A DNA stretch of 64,000 nt from Kordiimonadales bacterium IMCC3096. Lineage in GTDB: Bacteria > Pseudomonadota > Alphaproteobacteria > Minwuiales > Minwuiaceae. A model generated the notes under the pieces. The model had not been told where the DNA came from. It worked only from the letters and a program-made list of their open reading frames with translations, and searched no databases. This document shows, piece by piece, positions 1-7,052 of the stretch. Position numbers and translations under genes: made by a program. The stretch is taken from NCBI GenBank assembly GCA_016865035.1, contig CP018227.1, positions 1,582,001-1,646,000 of the forward strand. The letters are read 5' to 3'. Position 1 is the first letter of the stretch, and each line of letters starts with the position of its first letter.

Positions 1-415
1 CCTCCACCGTCACGATCACCCGCCGTTCAAGATACATCAGCACAGGGGCTGCTTCATCCGATCCGTCACGCAACGCCACCAGGTCACCGCGGACCACGGC
101 CGTGCGCCGACCGGAGAGAAGACTGGCATGCAGCCAGCCCTCCTCTCCCCAGGGATCGCGAATCTCGCGCCAGTTCTCGTGCTCGCCCACGATCTGGACC
201 GGCAGGTTGCGGCGCAGATAGGTCCAGCGCACCGGATACTTCTGGCCCGGCCCGGCGCGCAGGTTGGCCTTTCCGGCCTTGATGGAGACGAATCGCGGCA
301 GGGGCAGTCCCGTCACGCTGCCTTCGGTCGCGGCGGGGCCTTCGACCGCCTGGACGGCGGCGGGCGGCGGCAGCAGCAGCAGAAGTGCGAGGCACAACAG
401 TCTAGGCAGGTACAT
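1..415 (-). CDS. Secreted bacterial SH3-domain protein (partial, runs off left edge)
   Basis: The visible 138 codons start at the ATG at 415 and remain open to base 1, so the C-terminus is missing. Residues 1-22 form a signal peptide (a run of Leu, then a small-residue cleavage region). A bacterial SH3 (SH3b) domain follows: NLRAGPG at residues 50-56 and GWLHASLLSG at 92-101 are its usual opening and closing elements. A second SH3-like half seems to begin near residue 106 and is cut. SH3b domains bind peptidoglycan or peptide stems in the envelope, so a periplasmic cell-wall role is inferred. The start is fixed by the signal peptide. The exact family is not determined. Confidence 0.8.
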   Translation of the reverse strand, partial: MYLPRLLCLALLLLLPPPAAVQAVEGPAATEGSVTGLPLPRFVSIKAGKANLRAGPGQKYPVRWTYLRRNLPVQIVGEHENWREIRDPWGEEGWLHASLLSGRRTAVVRGDLVALRDGSDEAAPVLMYLERRVIVTVE

Positions 416-483
416 GACCGAAACAATCAACAGGCAACAGGCAACCGGGGCGACGAATCAACCCGCAGATACTGCCAGCCGGA

Positions 484-759
484 TCACTCCCCGTCGCGTA
501 CCCGCTTCGCGACACGACGCAGCAGCCGCCCGGCCACTTCGGCATTGGAGGCCTGTTCCCCGGCACGTTCGCGCGCGGCGTTGATGTCGGCACGCAGCAG
601 CTCGCGTTGCCGCAGGGTTTCCTCCCCCGCCTTGCGCGCGACGGTCTTCGCCCGCGGCAGCACTTCCTGCTGTGCGACATTGACCGCACGGGCACGCAGC
701 TCGGGATTGCTGGCGATACGCCGCGCAGCCTCCATCAGGATAGTTCGCACGATCGGCAT
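484..759 (-). CDS. Small charged helical protein of unknown function
   Basis: A 91-residue protein rich in Arg, Ala and Glu with almost no hydrophobic stretch after residue 10. It looks like one or two long amphipathic helices: the central part (about residues 25-75) alternates charged and Ala residues. No catalytic motif is visible. It resembles short conserved hypothetical proteins of alphaproteobacteria, but I cannot name a family. It lies on the same strand as the SH3 protein, 68 bases upstream of it, and diverges from the exchanger at 971. The palindrome at 812-831 lies 53 bases upstream of its ATG. Confidence 0.6.
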   Translation of the reverse strand: MPIVRTILMEAARRIASNPELRARAVNVAQQEVLPRAKTVARKAGEETLRQRELLRADINAARERAGEQASNAEVAGRLLRRVAKRVRDGE

Positions 760-811
760 TGTGACCTTCCTGCAATACGGTCAGGGCATGAATCATCATA
801 TGGTGACGGAT

Positions 812-831
812 TGCAATCTTGGAAGATTGCA
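812..831. promoter_or_regulatory. 20-bp palindrome between divergent genes
   Basis: Perfect 9-bp arms (TGCAATCTT and AAGATTGCA) separated by GG, placed between the small protein (start 759, minus) and the exchanger (start about 971, plus). The symmetry suits a dimeric repressor or activator. As RNA it could also form a hairpin with a very tight 2-nt loop, which is less likely. The cognate regulator is unknown. Confidence 0.4.
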
Positions 832-970
832 CCTCGCCGGTCCGCATGCCAGAGAGACCTGCGTGATGGCGGTTCAATCCGGCGAGACCATCGCCATATG
901 ATGCTGATGCCCGGTGCCGGAGAAGAACGAGAGTGAACGCCAAACGCCCAGGGGGAATCGTCTGTTGCTG

Positions 971-1948
971 ATGTATGGAATGGTGGCACTCGGCCTTGTG
1001 CTGCTTCTTGTCGGTGGTGAGGCGCTGGTGCGTGCCGCCGTCGCGCTGGCCGACCGCCTGGGTGTCTCGCGGCTGGTGATCGGCCTGACAGTCGTTGCCT
1101 TCGGAACATCCGCGCCGGAACTTCTGGTCTGTGTTCAGGCGGCGCTGGAGGACGCGCCGGGTATCGCCATCGGCAACGTTGTCGGATCGAACATCGCCAA
1201 TGTGCTGCTGGTGGTCGGATTGCCGGCCCTGATCGCGCCGTTCCTCTGCGAGCGCGGCGTGATGCGGCGGGAAGGTGTGGCCATGGTGGCCGCGTCTGCG
1301 CTGGTCATCCTGATCGCCTGGTTCGACGGCATCCGGTTCTGGCCGGGCCTGCTGCTGTTGCTGCTGCTGATCGGTTTCCTGTTCAACGCCTATCGTCAGG
1401 CCCGTCGTGACGGAAACCAGAGCCTGTCCGATGAGGTCGAGGAACTTGGTGAAGGCGTGCCGGGCAATCCCATGATCATCATCGCGCTGATGGTCGTCGG
1501 TGTCGCTGGTCTGGTCGCCGGCTCGCACCTGCTGGTGGAAGGCGCGCGCGACATTGCCCGCTCCGCTGGCGTGTCCGAGGAAGTCATCGGTGTGACGCTC
1601 GTGGCGCTGGGCACCTCGCTGCCGGAGCTGGCGACGACAACCGTTGCCGCATTCCGGCGCCACGGTGATGTCGCCATCGGCAATGTGCTCGGCTCCAACC
1701 TCTTCAACATTCTCGGCATCCTGGGCATCACCGCCATGGTCAGTCACATTCCGGTGCCGCCGCAGATGCTGGAGTTCGACCTCTGGGTGATGCTGGGCGC
1801 AGCACTGGTGCTGTTCCCGTTCGCGTTCGCACGCATACCGGTCGGACGGGTCGCCGGGGTCATTTTCCTGCTGGCCTACGCCGGCTACGTGCTGGCCCAG
1901 TTCCACGGCGTCTCCGGCATGCCGGTCAGCAAGCTCGCCGGGCTCTGA
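971..1948 (+). CDS. Calcium/sodium-type antiporter, CaCA family (YrbG-like)
   Basis: Inner-membrane cation exchanger of the Ca2+/cation antiporter superfamily, related to E. coli YrbG. The two inverted alpha repeats are clear: GLTVVAFGTSAPEL at residues 38-52 and GVTLVALGTSLPEL at 207-221. Each is followed by its partner GN-V-GSN motif at 68-79 and 237-248. About ten membrane segments are split by an acidic cytoplasmic loop near residues 145-165. Length (325) fits the family. An upstream in-frame GTG at 914 would add a charged tail that homologues lack. AGGGGGAA at 950-957 would instead suit a TTG at 965, so the start is uncertain by a few codons. Ion specificity cannot be read from sequence. 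Confidence 0.9.
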   Translation: MYGMVALGLVLLLVGGEALVRAAVALADRLGVSRLVIGLTVVAFGTSAPELLVCVQAALEDAPGIAIGNVVGSNIANVLLVVGLPALIAPFLCERGVMRREGVAMVAASALVILIAWFDGIRFWPGLLLLLLLIGFLFNAYRQARRDGNQSLSDEVEELGEGVPGNPMIIIALMVVGVAGLVAGSHLLVEGARDIARSAGVSEEVIGVTLVALGTSLPELATTTVAAFRRHGDVAIGNVLGSNLFNILGILGITAMVSHIPVPPQMLEFDLWVMLGAALVLFPFAFARIPVGRVAGVIFLLAYAGYVLAQFHGVSGMPVSKLAGL

Positions 1949-1950
1949 CC

Positions 1951-2742
1951 ATGCGCAGCAAGGTCCCCTCGACCGTTGGTGCATCCGCGGCCCTGATCAC
2001 GGGCGGCGCAGTGCGGATCGGGCGGGCAATTGCCCTGCAGCTTGCCGCCAATGGCACGGATGTGGCCATTCACTACCGGAATTCGGCGGAAGAGGCCGAA
2101 CAGACGGCGGCGGAGATCCGGGCGCACGGTGTGCATACCGTGACGGTGGCGGCAGACCTGACGGACAGTGCCGCAACAGCCGACCTGCTGCCCAGGGCCG
2201 CAACGGCGCTCGACCGGCCCATTGATCTGCTGGTCAACAACGCATCCCTGTTCGAGAACGATTCGATCCGGTCCCTGACACCGGACAGCCTGGACGCCCA
2301 CCTCTCCGTCAATCTGAAGGCGCCCCTGCTGCTCGCCCAGGCGTTTGCCAGGGCGCTGCCGGAGGATCGTGGTGGCAACATCATCAACATCATCGACCAG
2401 AGGGTCTGGAAACCGACGCCCTGGTTCACGTCCTATACCGTCTCCAAGGCCGGGCTGCTGTCCCTGACGCAGACCCTGGCGATGGCACTGGCCCCAAGGA
2501 TCCGCGTCAACGGGATCGGCCCCGGGCCGGTGCTGGCGAACGAGCGGCAGACGGCGGAACAGTTCGAAAGGCAGTGGCAGTCAACACTGCTGCAACGCGG
2601 TGCCGAGCCGGACGAGATCGCGGCTGCCGTGACCTTTCTGCTCGACGCGCCGGCGATGACCGGTCAGATGCTCGCGCTGGATGGTGGCCAGTTCCTGCCA
2701 TGGCCGCCGCTGACCGGTGAAGTGGCCGACCTGGACGGGTGA
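1951..2742 (+). CDS. SDR-family pteridine reductase-like oxidoreductase (FolM-like)
   Basis: A 263-residue short-chain dehydrogenase. The NADP(H)-binding motif TGGAVRIGRA is at residues 17-26 and NNAS at 96-99. Ordinary SDRs have a catalytic Ser, but here Asp149 precedes Tyr162 and Lys166. This Asp-Tyr-x3-Lys arrangement, together with an Arg-rich glycine loop, is typical of pteridine reductase/FolM enzymes that reduce dihydromonapterin or dihydrofolate. The gene follows the exchanger by two bases and probably shares its transcript. Substrate is inferred from the triad; another SDR function is possible. Confidence 0.75.
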   Translation: MRSKVPSTVGASAALITGGAVRIGRAIALQLAANGTDVAIHYRNSAEEAEQTAAEIRAHGVHTVTVAADLTDSAATADLLPRAATALDRPIDLLVNNASLFENDSIRSLTPDSLDAHLSVNLKAPLLLAQAFARALPEDRGGNIINIIDQRVWKPTPWFTSYTVSKAGLLSLTQTLAMALAPRIRVNGIGPGPVLANERQTAEQFERQWQSTLLQRGAEPDEIAAAVTFLLDAPAMTGQMLALDGGQFLPWPPLTGEVADLDG

Positions 2743-3075
2743 CCGAGGCCACAGGAAAGTCACAGACAAATTGATCCAATGCTGTTTTGGCGGGTTGACT
2801 CCCTCAATTCGATTTGCACAGGGATCGGGGCAGGTGCGCACAACCCCCGGAAACACAAGGAATTTCCCTTCGTATTTGCTGAAATGCAAAAAAATATCAA
2901 TTAAATCAATATGTTAATTATATTGCACAAAAATTAGGCAGCGTAACGAAACCGTAATGATTACGGGCGACTAGACCTTCTCTCTCGAATTGGCCAACAA
3001 GGTTATCCACAGGACTCGTGGAGCATTTTTCCCGTCAATGGCCCTGACCTTTATGTCTGCCCGAAACGGAGGCGG
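2743..3075. other. AT-rich gap between convergent genes, with DnaA box
   Basis: 333 bases with no credible ORF, bounded by the 3' ends of both neighbours, so no promoter for either is needed here. Bases about 2867-2940 are strikingly AT-rich against the GC-rich background. A consensus DnaA box (TTATCCACA) lies at 3003-3011, and a 15-bp palindrome (CCGTAAT-G-ATTACGG) at 2952-2966. A small inverted repeat (TTTGC/GCAAA) sits at 2875-2890. I see no clear terminator. An origin-like element, a small RNA or a nucleoid-protein site are all possible. Confidence 0.4.
3003..3011 (+). promoter_or_regulatory. Consensus DnaA box
   Basis: TTATCCACA, an exact match to the high-affinity DnaA-box consensus, placed some 60 bases from a strongly AT-rich stretch. 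One nine-base match can occur by chance in a window this size, and only weak relatives (for example TTTGCACA near 2813) are nearby. Confidence 0.4.
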
Positions 3076-4497
3076 TCAATTCCTGGGCAAAGACCGCGCC
3101 GTTGTGCAGATCAGGTCCCAGGCGGCATCGACGTGGCGCTGTTCGGTCCGGGTCTGACCGATCGAGATGCGGATGGCATAGCGCCCATTGACCCGGTTGG
3201 GCGTGAAATAGGCATCGCCGGAATCGTTGAGGGCGTGCAGCAGACGCTCGTTCAGGACATCGCAGGCATCATCACCGGCCCCCTCCGGGTGGAAGCGGAA
3301 GTTCAGCAGCGAGAGCACCCGCGGTGCCACCAGTTCGAAATCCGGGGTGGCATCAATCGTCCGCTCCAGCCCTTCCGCCATCGAGATATGGCTGCGCAGG
3401 ATCTGCTGCAACCGCTCGACACCATAGCTGCGCAGCACGAACCAGAGTTTCAGTGCCCGGAACCGTCGCCCCAGTGGCACGCCCCAGTCCCGGTAATCGA
3501 TCACCTGCCGCCCTTCCCGGCTCTGCAGGAAGGCCGCATCAATGGCGAAGGTGCGGATCAGGGCTTCCGGGTCACGGACATAGTGTGCGGCGCAATCGAA
3601 GTTGGTCAGCAGCCACTTGTGCGGATTGAAGACCAGACTGTCGACCTGGCCCTGCCCCTCCAGCATCCAGCGATGCTCCGGCAGGATCAGGGCCGAGCCC
3701 GCCCAGGCGGCATCCACGTGGAAGAAGATGTCATGGCGGGCACAGATCTCGCCAATGGTCGCCAGCGGGTCCACGGCGCCGACACCCGTCGCCCCCAGGG
3801 AGGCGACGACACAGGCGGGACGGATCCCTGCCGCGATGTCGGCCCGGATCGCGGCCTCCAGCGCCTCGGGACGCATCGCGAACCGCGCGTCGGTGGCGAT
3901 CTTGCGCACGAAGCGCCGGCCATAGCCCGCGATCTTGGCACCCTTCTCCGTCGCCGTATGGGTCTGGTCGGAGCAATAGACAGCCAGCGGCGTAGTACCT
4001 GCCAGCCCGTTCTCGTTGGCATCGTCACCGGTCACCCGCTCCCGCGCGGTCAGCAGGGCGCAGAGAATCGCGCCGGAGGCCGAATCCTGGATAACCCCGT
4101 GAAACCCCTCTTCCAGCCCGATCATCTGACGCAGCCAGTCCAGCACCCGGGTTTCCATCTCCGTCGCGGCGGGGGAGGTCTGCCACAGCATGCACTGGGC
4201 ACCGATGGTCGCCGTCAGCATCTCCGCAAGCACAGAGGGCGGGCTGGAATTTGCCGGAAAGTAGGCGAAGAAGCTGGGGTGCTGCCAATGGGTGATGCCA
4301 GGCATGATGTCCCGGTTGAAATCCGCCATGATCTCGCTGATGGGCTCACCATGTTCCGGCGCTGCGCGGGGCAGGGTCGCATCGACATCACCCGGGGCCG
4401 TCTGCGCGCGAACCGGCAGATTCTCCACCCGGTCCATGTAGTCGGCCATCCAGTCCACCATCTGATGGGCGTGGCTGCGGAATTCGTCTATATCCAT
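3076..4497 (-). CDS. PLP-dependent group II (aromatic-L-amino-acid type) decarboxylase
   Basis: A 473-residue cytosolic pyridoxal-phosphate enzyme of the aromatic-L-amino-acid/tyrosine/tryptophan decarboxylase family, which releases CO2 from an aromatic amino acid to give the amine. Lys294 in NPHKW is the PLP-binding lysine, Asp262 in HVDAAWAG contacts the pyridine nitrogen, and His180 (QTHTATEK) stacks on the ring. The N-terminal proline-rich membrane-facing segment and HPSFFAYFP (73-81) are typical. Length equals the family norm. It stands alone, diverging from trxB. Substrate (Tyr, Trp, Phe or DOPA) cannot be decided. Confidence 0.9.
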   Translation of the reverse strand: MDIDEFRSHAHQMVDWMADYMDRVENLPVRAQTAPGDVDATLPRAAPEHGEPISEIMADFNRDIMPGITHWQHPSFFAYFPANSSPPSVLAEMLTATIGAQCMLWQTSPAATEMETRVLDWLRQMIGLEEGFHGVIQDSASGAILCALLTARERVTGDDANENGLAGTTPLAVYCSDQTHTATEKGAKIAGYGRRFVRKIATDARFAMRPEALEAAIRADIAAGIRPACVVASLGATGVGAVDPLATIGEICARHDIFFHVDAAWAGSALILPEHRWMLEGQGQVDSLVFNPHKWLLTNFDCAAHYVRDPEALIRTFAIDAAFLQSREGRQVIDYRDWGVPLGRRFRALKLWFVLRSYGVERLQQILRSHISMAEGLERTIDATPDFELVAPRVLSLLNFRFHPEGAGDDACDVLNERLLHALNDSGDAYFTPNRVNGRYAIRISIGQTRTEQRHVDAAWDLICTTARSLPRN

Positions 4498-4599
4498 GGC
4501 AATGTCCGGTACCGTGCTGTGATCGTCGGGGACTCAACTTGACATGCGCGCGGACGATGCGAAATAGCGTGTGCCAACCGGATGCAAGGGAGCGGGATC

Positions 4600-5562
4600 A
4601 TGGCCGAGACAATTCACACGAAGGTTCTGATCATCGGCTCCGGCCCGGCAGGCTGTACTGCGGCCGTCTATGCCGCCCGTGCCGGGCTGGAACCGGTCAT
4701 GGTGCATGGCATCCAGCCGGGGGGCCAGCTGACCATCACCACGGATGTGGAGAACTATCCCGGCTTTGCGGAAGTCATCCAGGGTCCCTGGCTGATGCAG
4801 CAGATGGAGCAGCAGGCAGCCCATGTCGGCACCCGGATCATCCATGACATCATCGCGGAAGTGGACCTGAACAGCCGTCCCTTCGTTGCCCGGGGCGACA
4901 ATGGCGACACCTACATCGGCGAGACGCTGATCATCTCCACCGGCGCCTCGGCCCGCTGGCTGGGGCTGGAAAGCGAGCAGAAGTACCAGGGGTTCGGCGT
5001 TTCCGCCTGTGCCACCTGCGACGGTTTCTTCTATCGCGGCAAGGAAGTCTGCGTCGTCGGGGGCGGCAACACGGCAGCCGAGGAAGCCCTGTTCCTGACC
5101 AATTTCGCCACCAAGGTCTGGCTGGTGCATCGTCGTGATCAGCTCAAGGCGGAGAAGATCCTGCAGGACCGTGTCCTGAAACACCCGAAGATCGAGTGCG
5201 TCTGGGACCATGTGCTGGAGGAAGTGCTGGGTGAGCAGGACCCGCCGGGCGTCAGCGCCGTGCGACTGCGCCACGTCGCGACCGGAGAAATGCGCGAGAT
5301 TCCCATGCATGGCGTCTTCATCGCCATTGGCCACGACCCCAATACCGGACTGTTCCGGGATCAGCTGGCAATGGATTCCGAAGGTTATCTGATCACCGCG
5401 CCGGATTCGACGGCGACCAGCATTGCCGGAGTCTTCGCCGCCGGCGACGTTCAGGACAAGACCTATCGCCAGGCCGTCACGGCCGCCGGTACGGGATGCA
5501 TGGCAGCGCTGGAAGCGGAGAAGTTCATCGCCGCGAACGAGTTGGCGGAGGCCGCCGAATAG
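4600..5562 (+). CDS. trxB: Thioredoxin-disulfide reductase
   Basis: Flavoprotein that passes electrons from NADPH to thioredoxin. The FAD-binding GSGPAG is at residues 13-18, the redox-active CATC at 137-140, and the NADPH-binding GGGNTAAE at about 154-161. A C-terminal GVFAAGDVQD FAD motif completes the fold. At 320 residues it is a standard low-molecular-weight TrxR. The ATG at 4600 is chosen over the one at 4582 because AAGGGA at 4587-4592 gives a proper ribosome-binding spacing and because the chain then starts at the usual place. It is followed by the LysR gene, a pairing common in alphaproteobacteria. Confidence 0.97.
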   Translation: MAETIHTKVLIIGSGPAGCTAAVYAARAGLEPVMVHGIQPGGQLTITTDVENYPGFAEVIQGPWLMQQMEQQAAHVGTRIIHDIIAEVDLNSRPFVARGDNGDTYIGETLIISTGASARWLGLESEQKYQGFGVSACATCDGFFYRGKEVCVVGGGNTAAEEALFLTNFATKVWLVHRRDQLKAEKILQDRVLKHPKIECVWDHVLEEVLGEQDPPGVSAVRLRHVATGEMREIPMHGVFIAIGHDPNTGLFRDQLAMDSEGYLITAPDSTATSIAGVFAAGDVQDKTYRQAVTAAGTGCMAALEAEKFIAANELAEAAE

Positions 5563-5575
5563 CACCGCATAGCAG

Positions 5576-5619
5576 CCCGACGGCGAATCTTCCTGATTTT
5601 GCTTGTCGATTCCGTCGGG
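5576..5619 (+). terminator. Possible hairpin between trxB and lysR-type gene
   Basis: CCCGACGG(CG)AATC pairs with GATTCCGTCGGG across an 18-base loop, leaving a two-base bulge. It lies wholly between the two genes. There is no clean U-tract, so it may be an attenuator or RNA-stability element rather than a full terminator. Confidence 0.3.
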
Positions 5620-5637
5620 AAGGATATTTTCCCCACC

Positions 5638-6528
5638 ATGGATTGGGACAAGCTGCGCATATTTCACACGGTCGCCGAGGCCGGAAGCTTCACTCACGCA
5701 GGTGACCTGCTGAATCTCAGCCAGTCGGCTGTCAGCCGTCAGGTCAGTGCCCTGGAGGAAAGCCTGCGCACCACCCTGTTCCGCCGCCATGCCCGCGGCC
5801 TGATCCTGACGGAGCAGGGCGAACTGCTCTATCAGACCGCCCGGGACGTGTTCGCCAAGCTGGCGATGGCGGAGGCGATGCTGACCGATGCCAAGGAAAA
5901 GCCGCGCGGCGAACTGAAGGTCTCGACGACCATCGGGCTTGGTTCGACCTGGCTGACCCCGCGCATCCGCGAATTCATCGAGGCCTATCCCGATATCAAC
6001 GTCAACATGGTGCTGACCGATGGCGAGGTCGACCTGACGATGCGGGAGGCGGACATCGCCATCCGGCTCTGGCCGCCGACCCAGCCCGACCTGGTGCAGC
6101 GGAAGCTGATGACGGTGAATTTCCACCTCTATGCGTCGCCGGACTATGTGAAGCGTCGGGGCATGCCGAAGTCACCGGAGGATCTCGACCGTCATTCGCT
6201 GATCGTCTACGGCGATGACACACCGAATCCGGTCCGCGCCAGCGAATGGCTGATGGAGCTTGGCGCCAATCCGGACAAGCCGCGCAATCCGGTGCTGAAG
6301 GTCAACAATATCTACGGCCTGCTGCTGGCGGTTCAGAGCGGGCTCGGTATCGGTGCCCTGCCGGACTACATCGTTCAGGGCCACACCCAGCCGGTTCGCG
6401 TGCTGGATGACGTGGCCGGGCCGAAGTTCGACACCTACTTCGTCTATCCGGAAGAGTTGCGGAACTCCAAACGCATCACCGTTTTCCGCGATTTCCTGAT
6501 CCAGAAGGTCGCAGAAACCCGTTTCTGA
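5638..6528 (+). CDS. LysR-family transcriptional regulator
   Basis: A 296-residue LysR-type regulator. The N-terminal winged helix-turn-helix (residues 1-60) includes MDWDKLRIF, GSFTHAG and LNLSQSAVSRQVSALEE. The substrate-binding domain fills residues about 90-290, with the usual L-V-STTIGLG start. The ATG at 5638 is preferred over the upstream GTG/ATG options since MDWDKLRIF is the conserved start of this subgroup. It sits 75 bases after trxB and in the same direction. Its ligand and targets are unknown; the recurrent linkage to trxB suggests a link with redox state, which is inference only. Confidence 0.92.
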   Translation: MDWDKLRIFHTVAEAGSFTHAGDLLNLSQSAVSRQVSALEESLRTTLFRRHARGLILTEQGELLYQTARDVFAKLAMAEAMLTDAKEKPRGELKVSTTIGLGSTWLTPRIREFIEAYPDINVNMVLTDGEVDLTMREADIAIRLWPPTQPDLVQRKLMTVNFHLYASPDYVKRRGMPKSPEDLDRHSLIVYGDDTPNPVRASEWLMELGANPDKPRNPVLKVNNIYGLLLAVQSGLGIGALPDYIVQGHTQPVRVLDDVAGPKFDTYFVYPEELRNSKRITVFRDFLIQKVAETRF

Positions 6529-6654
6529 CCATTTTGGCGGCATGGCCTATTTGCAACAACCCGCAAGTAGTATTCACGTGTGACGAGAAACCCGCGGAAT
6601 ACTGCGCCTCCCAAGCCATTCGCAAACTGCATGGCCCGCGTGCAGGCGCTGCCC

Positions 6655-6816
6655 TTTATTTCCGCAGACGGAAACCCTAAATCTCCTCCTGTCGATGTTG
6701 CAGCGCAATATCACCGGGCATTCCTGGCGCCTCCCTGTTCAGCAATGTCCGACGTCTCCCAGACGTGAAGCCTCCCTGTTTGACTCGGCGGGTCGTTCGC
6801 GACCCGCCTTTTTTTT
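6655..6816 (+). ncRNA. Putative small RNA with three CCTCC segments and hairpins
   Basis: Between the lysR-type gene and a strong terminator lies a modular stretch without a credible ORF. Hairpins occur at 6659-6674 (TTTCCG/CGGAAA), 6694-6712 (GATGTTGC/GCAATATC) and 6752-6766 (ACGTCT/AGACGT with a CCC loop), and the terminator at 6787-6816 is the last. Unpaired segments between them repeat the motif CTCCTCCTGT (6681-6690), GCCTCCCTGTT (6729-6739) and GCCTCCCTGTT (6770-6780). Such C-rich, anti-Shine-Dalgarno-like segments are a hallmark of several alphaproteobacterial trans-acting sRNAs (the CcsR and cuckoo types). The 5' end and promoter are not resolved; the limits given are an estimate. Confidence 0.55.
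6787..6816 (+). terminator. Strong rho-independent terminator
   Basis: A perfect 9-bp GC-rich stem (GGCGGGTCG/CGACCCGCC) is closed by a stable TTCG tetraloop and followed by eight T residues. It is 259 bases past the lysR stop, which is too far to be just that gene's terminator and fits an independent small transcript ending here. Confidence 0.9.
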
Positions 6817-6902
6817 GCGTCAGCCAAAAATGAACAGCGGCTCAGGAACTGGTGGCGAAACCGGTGCAATGACCGGAAACAGGACGGCGATCGTGTCCCC
6901 CG

Positions 6903-7034
6903 CGCGATTCATGTGCGGACCCCGGCCTGCCCTCTCGCGATTCATATGTGGACCCCGGCCTGCCCTCTCCCCCTCCCGACCACCCATTAGGATAGCCCCG
7001 TGGGTGGTCGGGAGGGGGAGAGGGCAGGCCGGGG
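6903..7034. repeat. Long palindromic repeat, copy A, with duplicated arm
   Basis: The core at 6953-7034 has perfect 34-bp inverted arms (6953-6986 and 7001-7034) around a 14-base spacer containing AGGATAG. Just before it, a 33-bp unit is repeated in tandem (6903-6935 and 6936-6968, two mismatches); it contains the outer half of the left arm. Four related palindromes lie at 23579-23659, 36887-36956, 40177-40240 and 43998-44078. No ORF is inside. It resembles REP/MITE-like non-autonomous elements. Here it sits between the small RNA and the 3' end of an acyl-CoA dehydrogenase gene. Confidence 0.9.
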
Positions 7035-7052
7035 CCATCAGACGACTGCAGT

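Noticed and set aside
3133-4542. A 469-codon plus-strand frame over the decarboxylase
   Set aside because: The minus-strand decarboxylase has all PLP-enzyme motifs; the plus frame is compositionally odd and has no domain.
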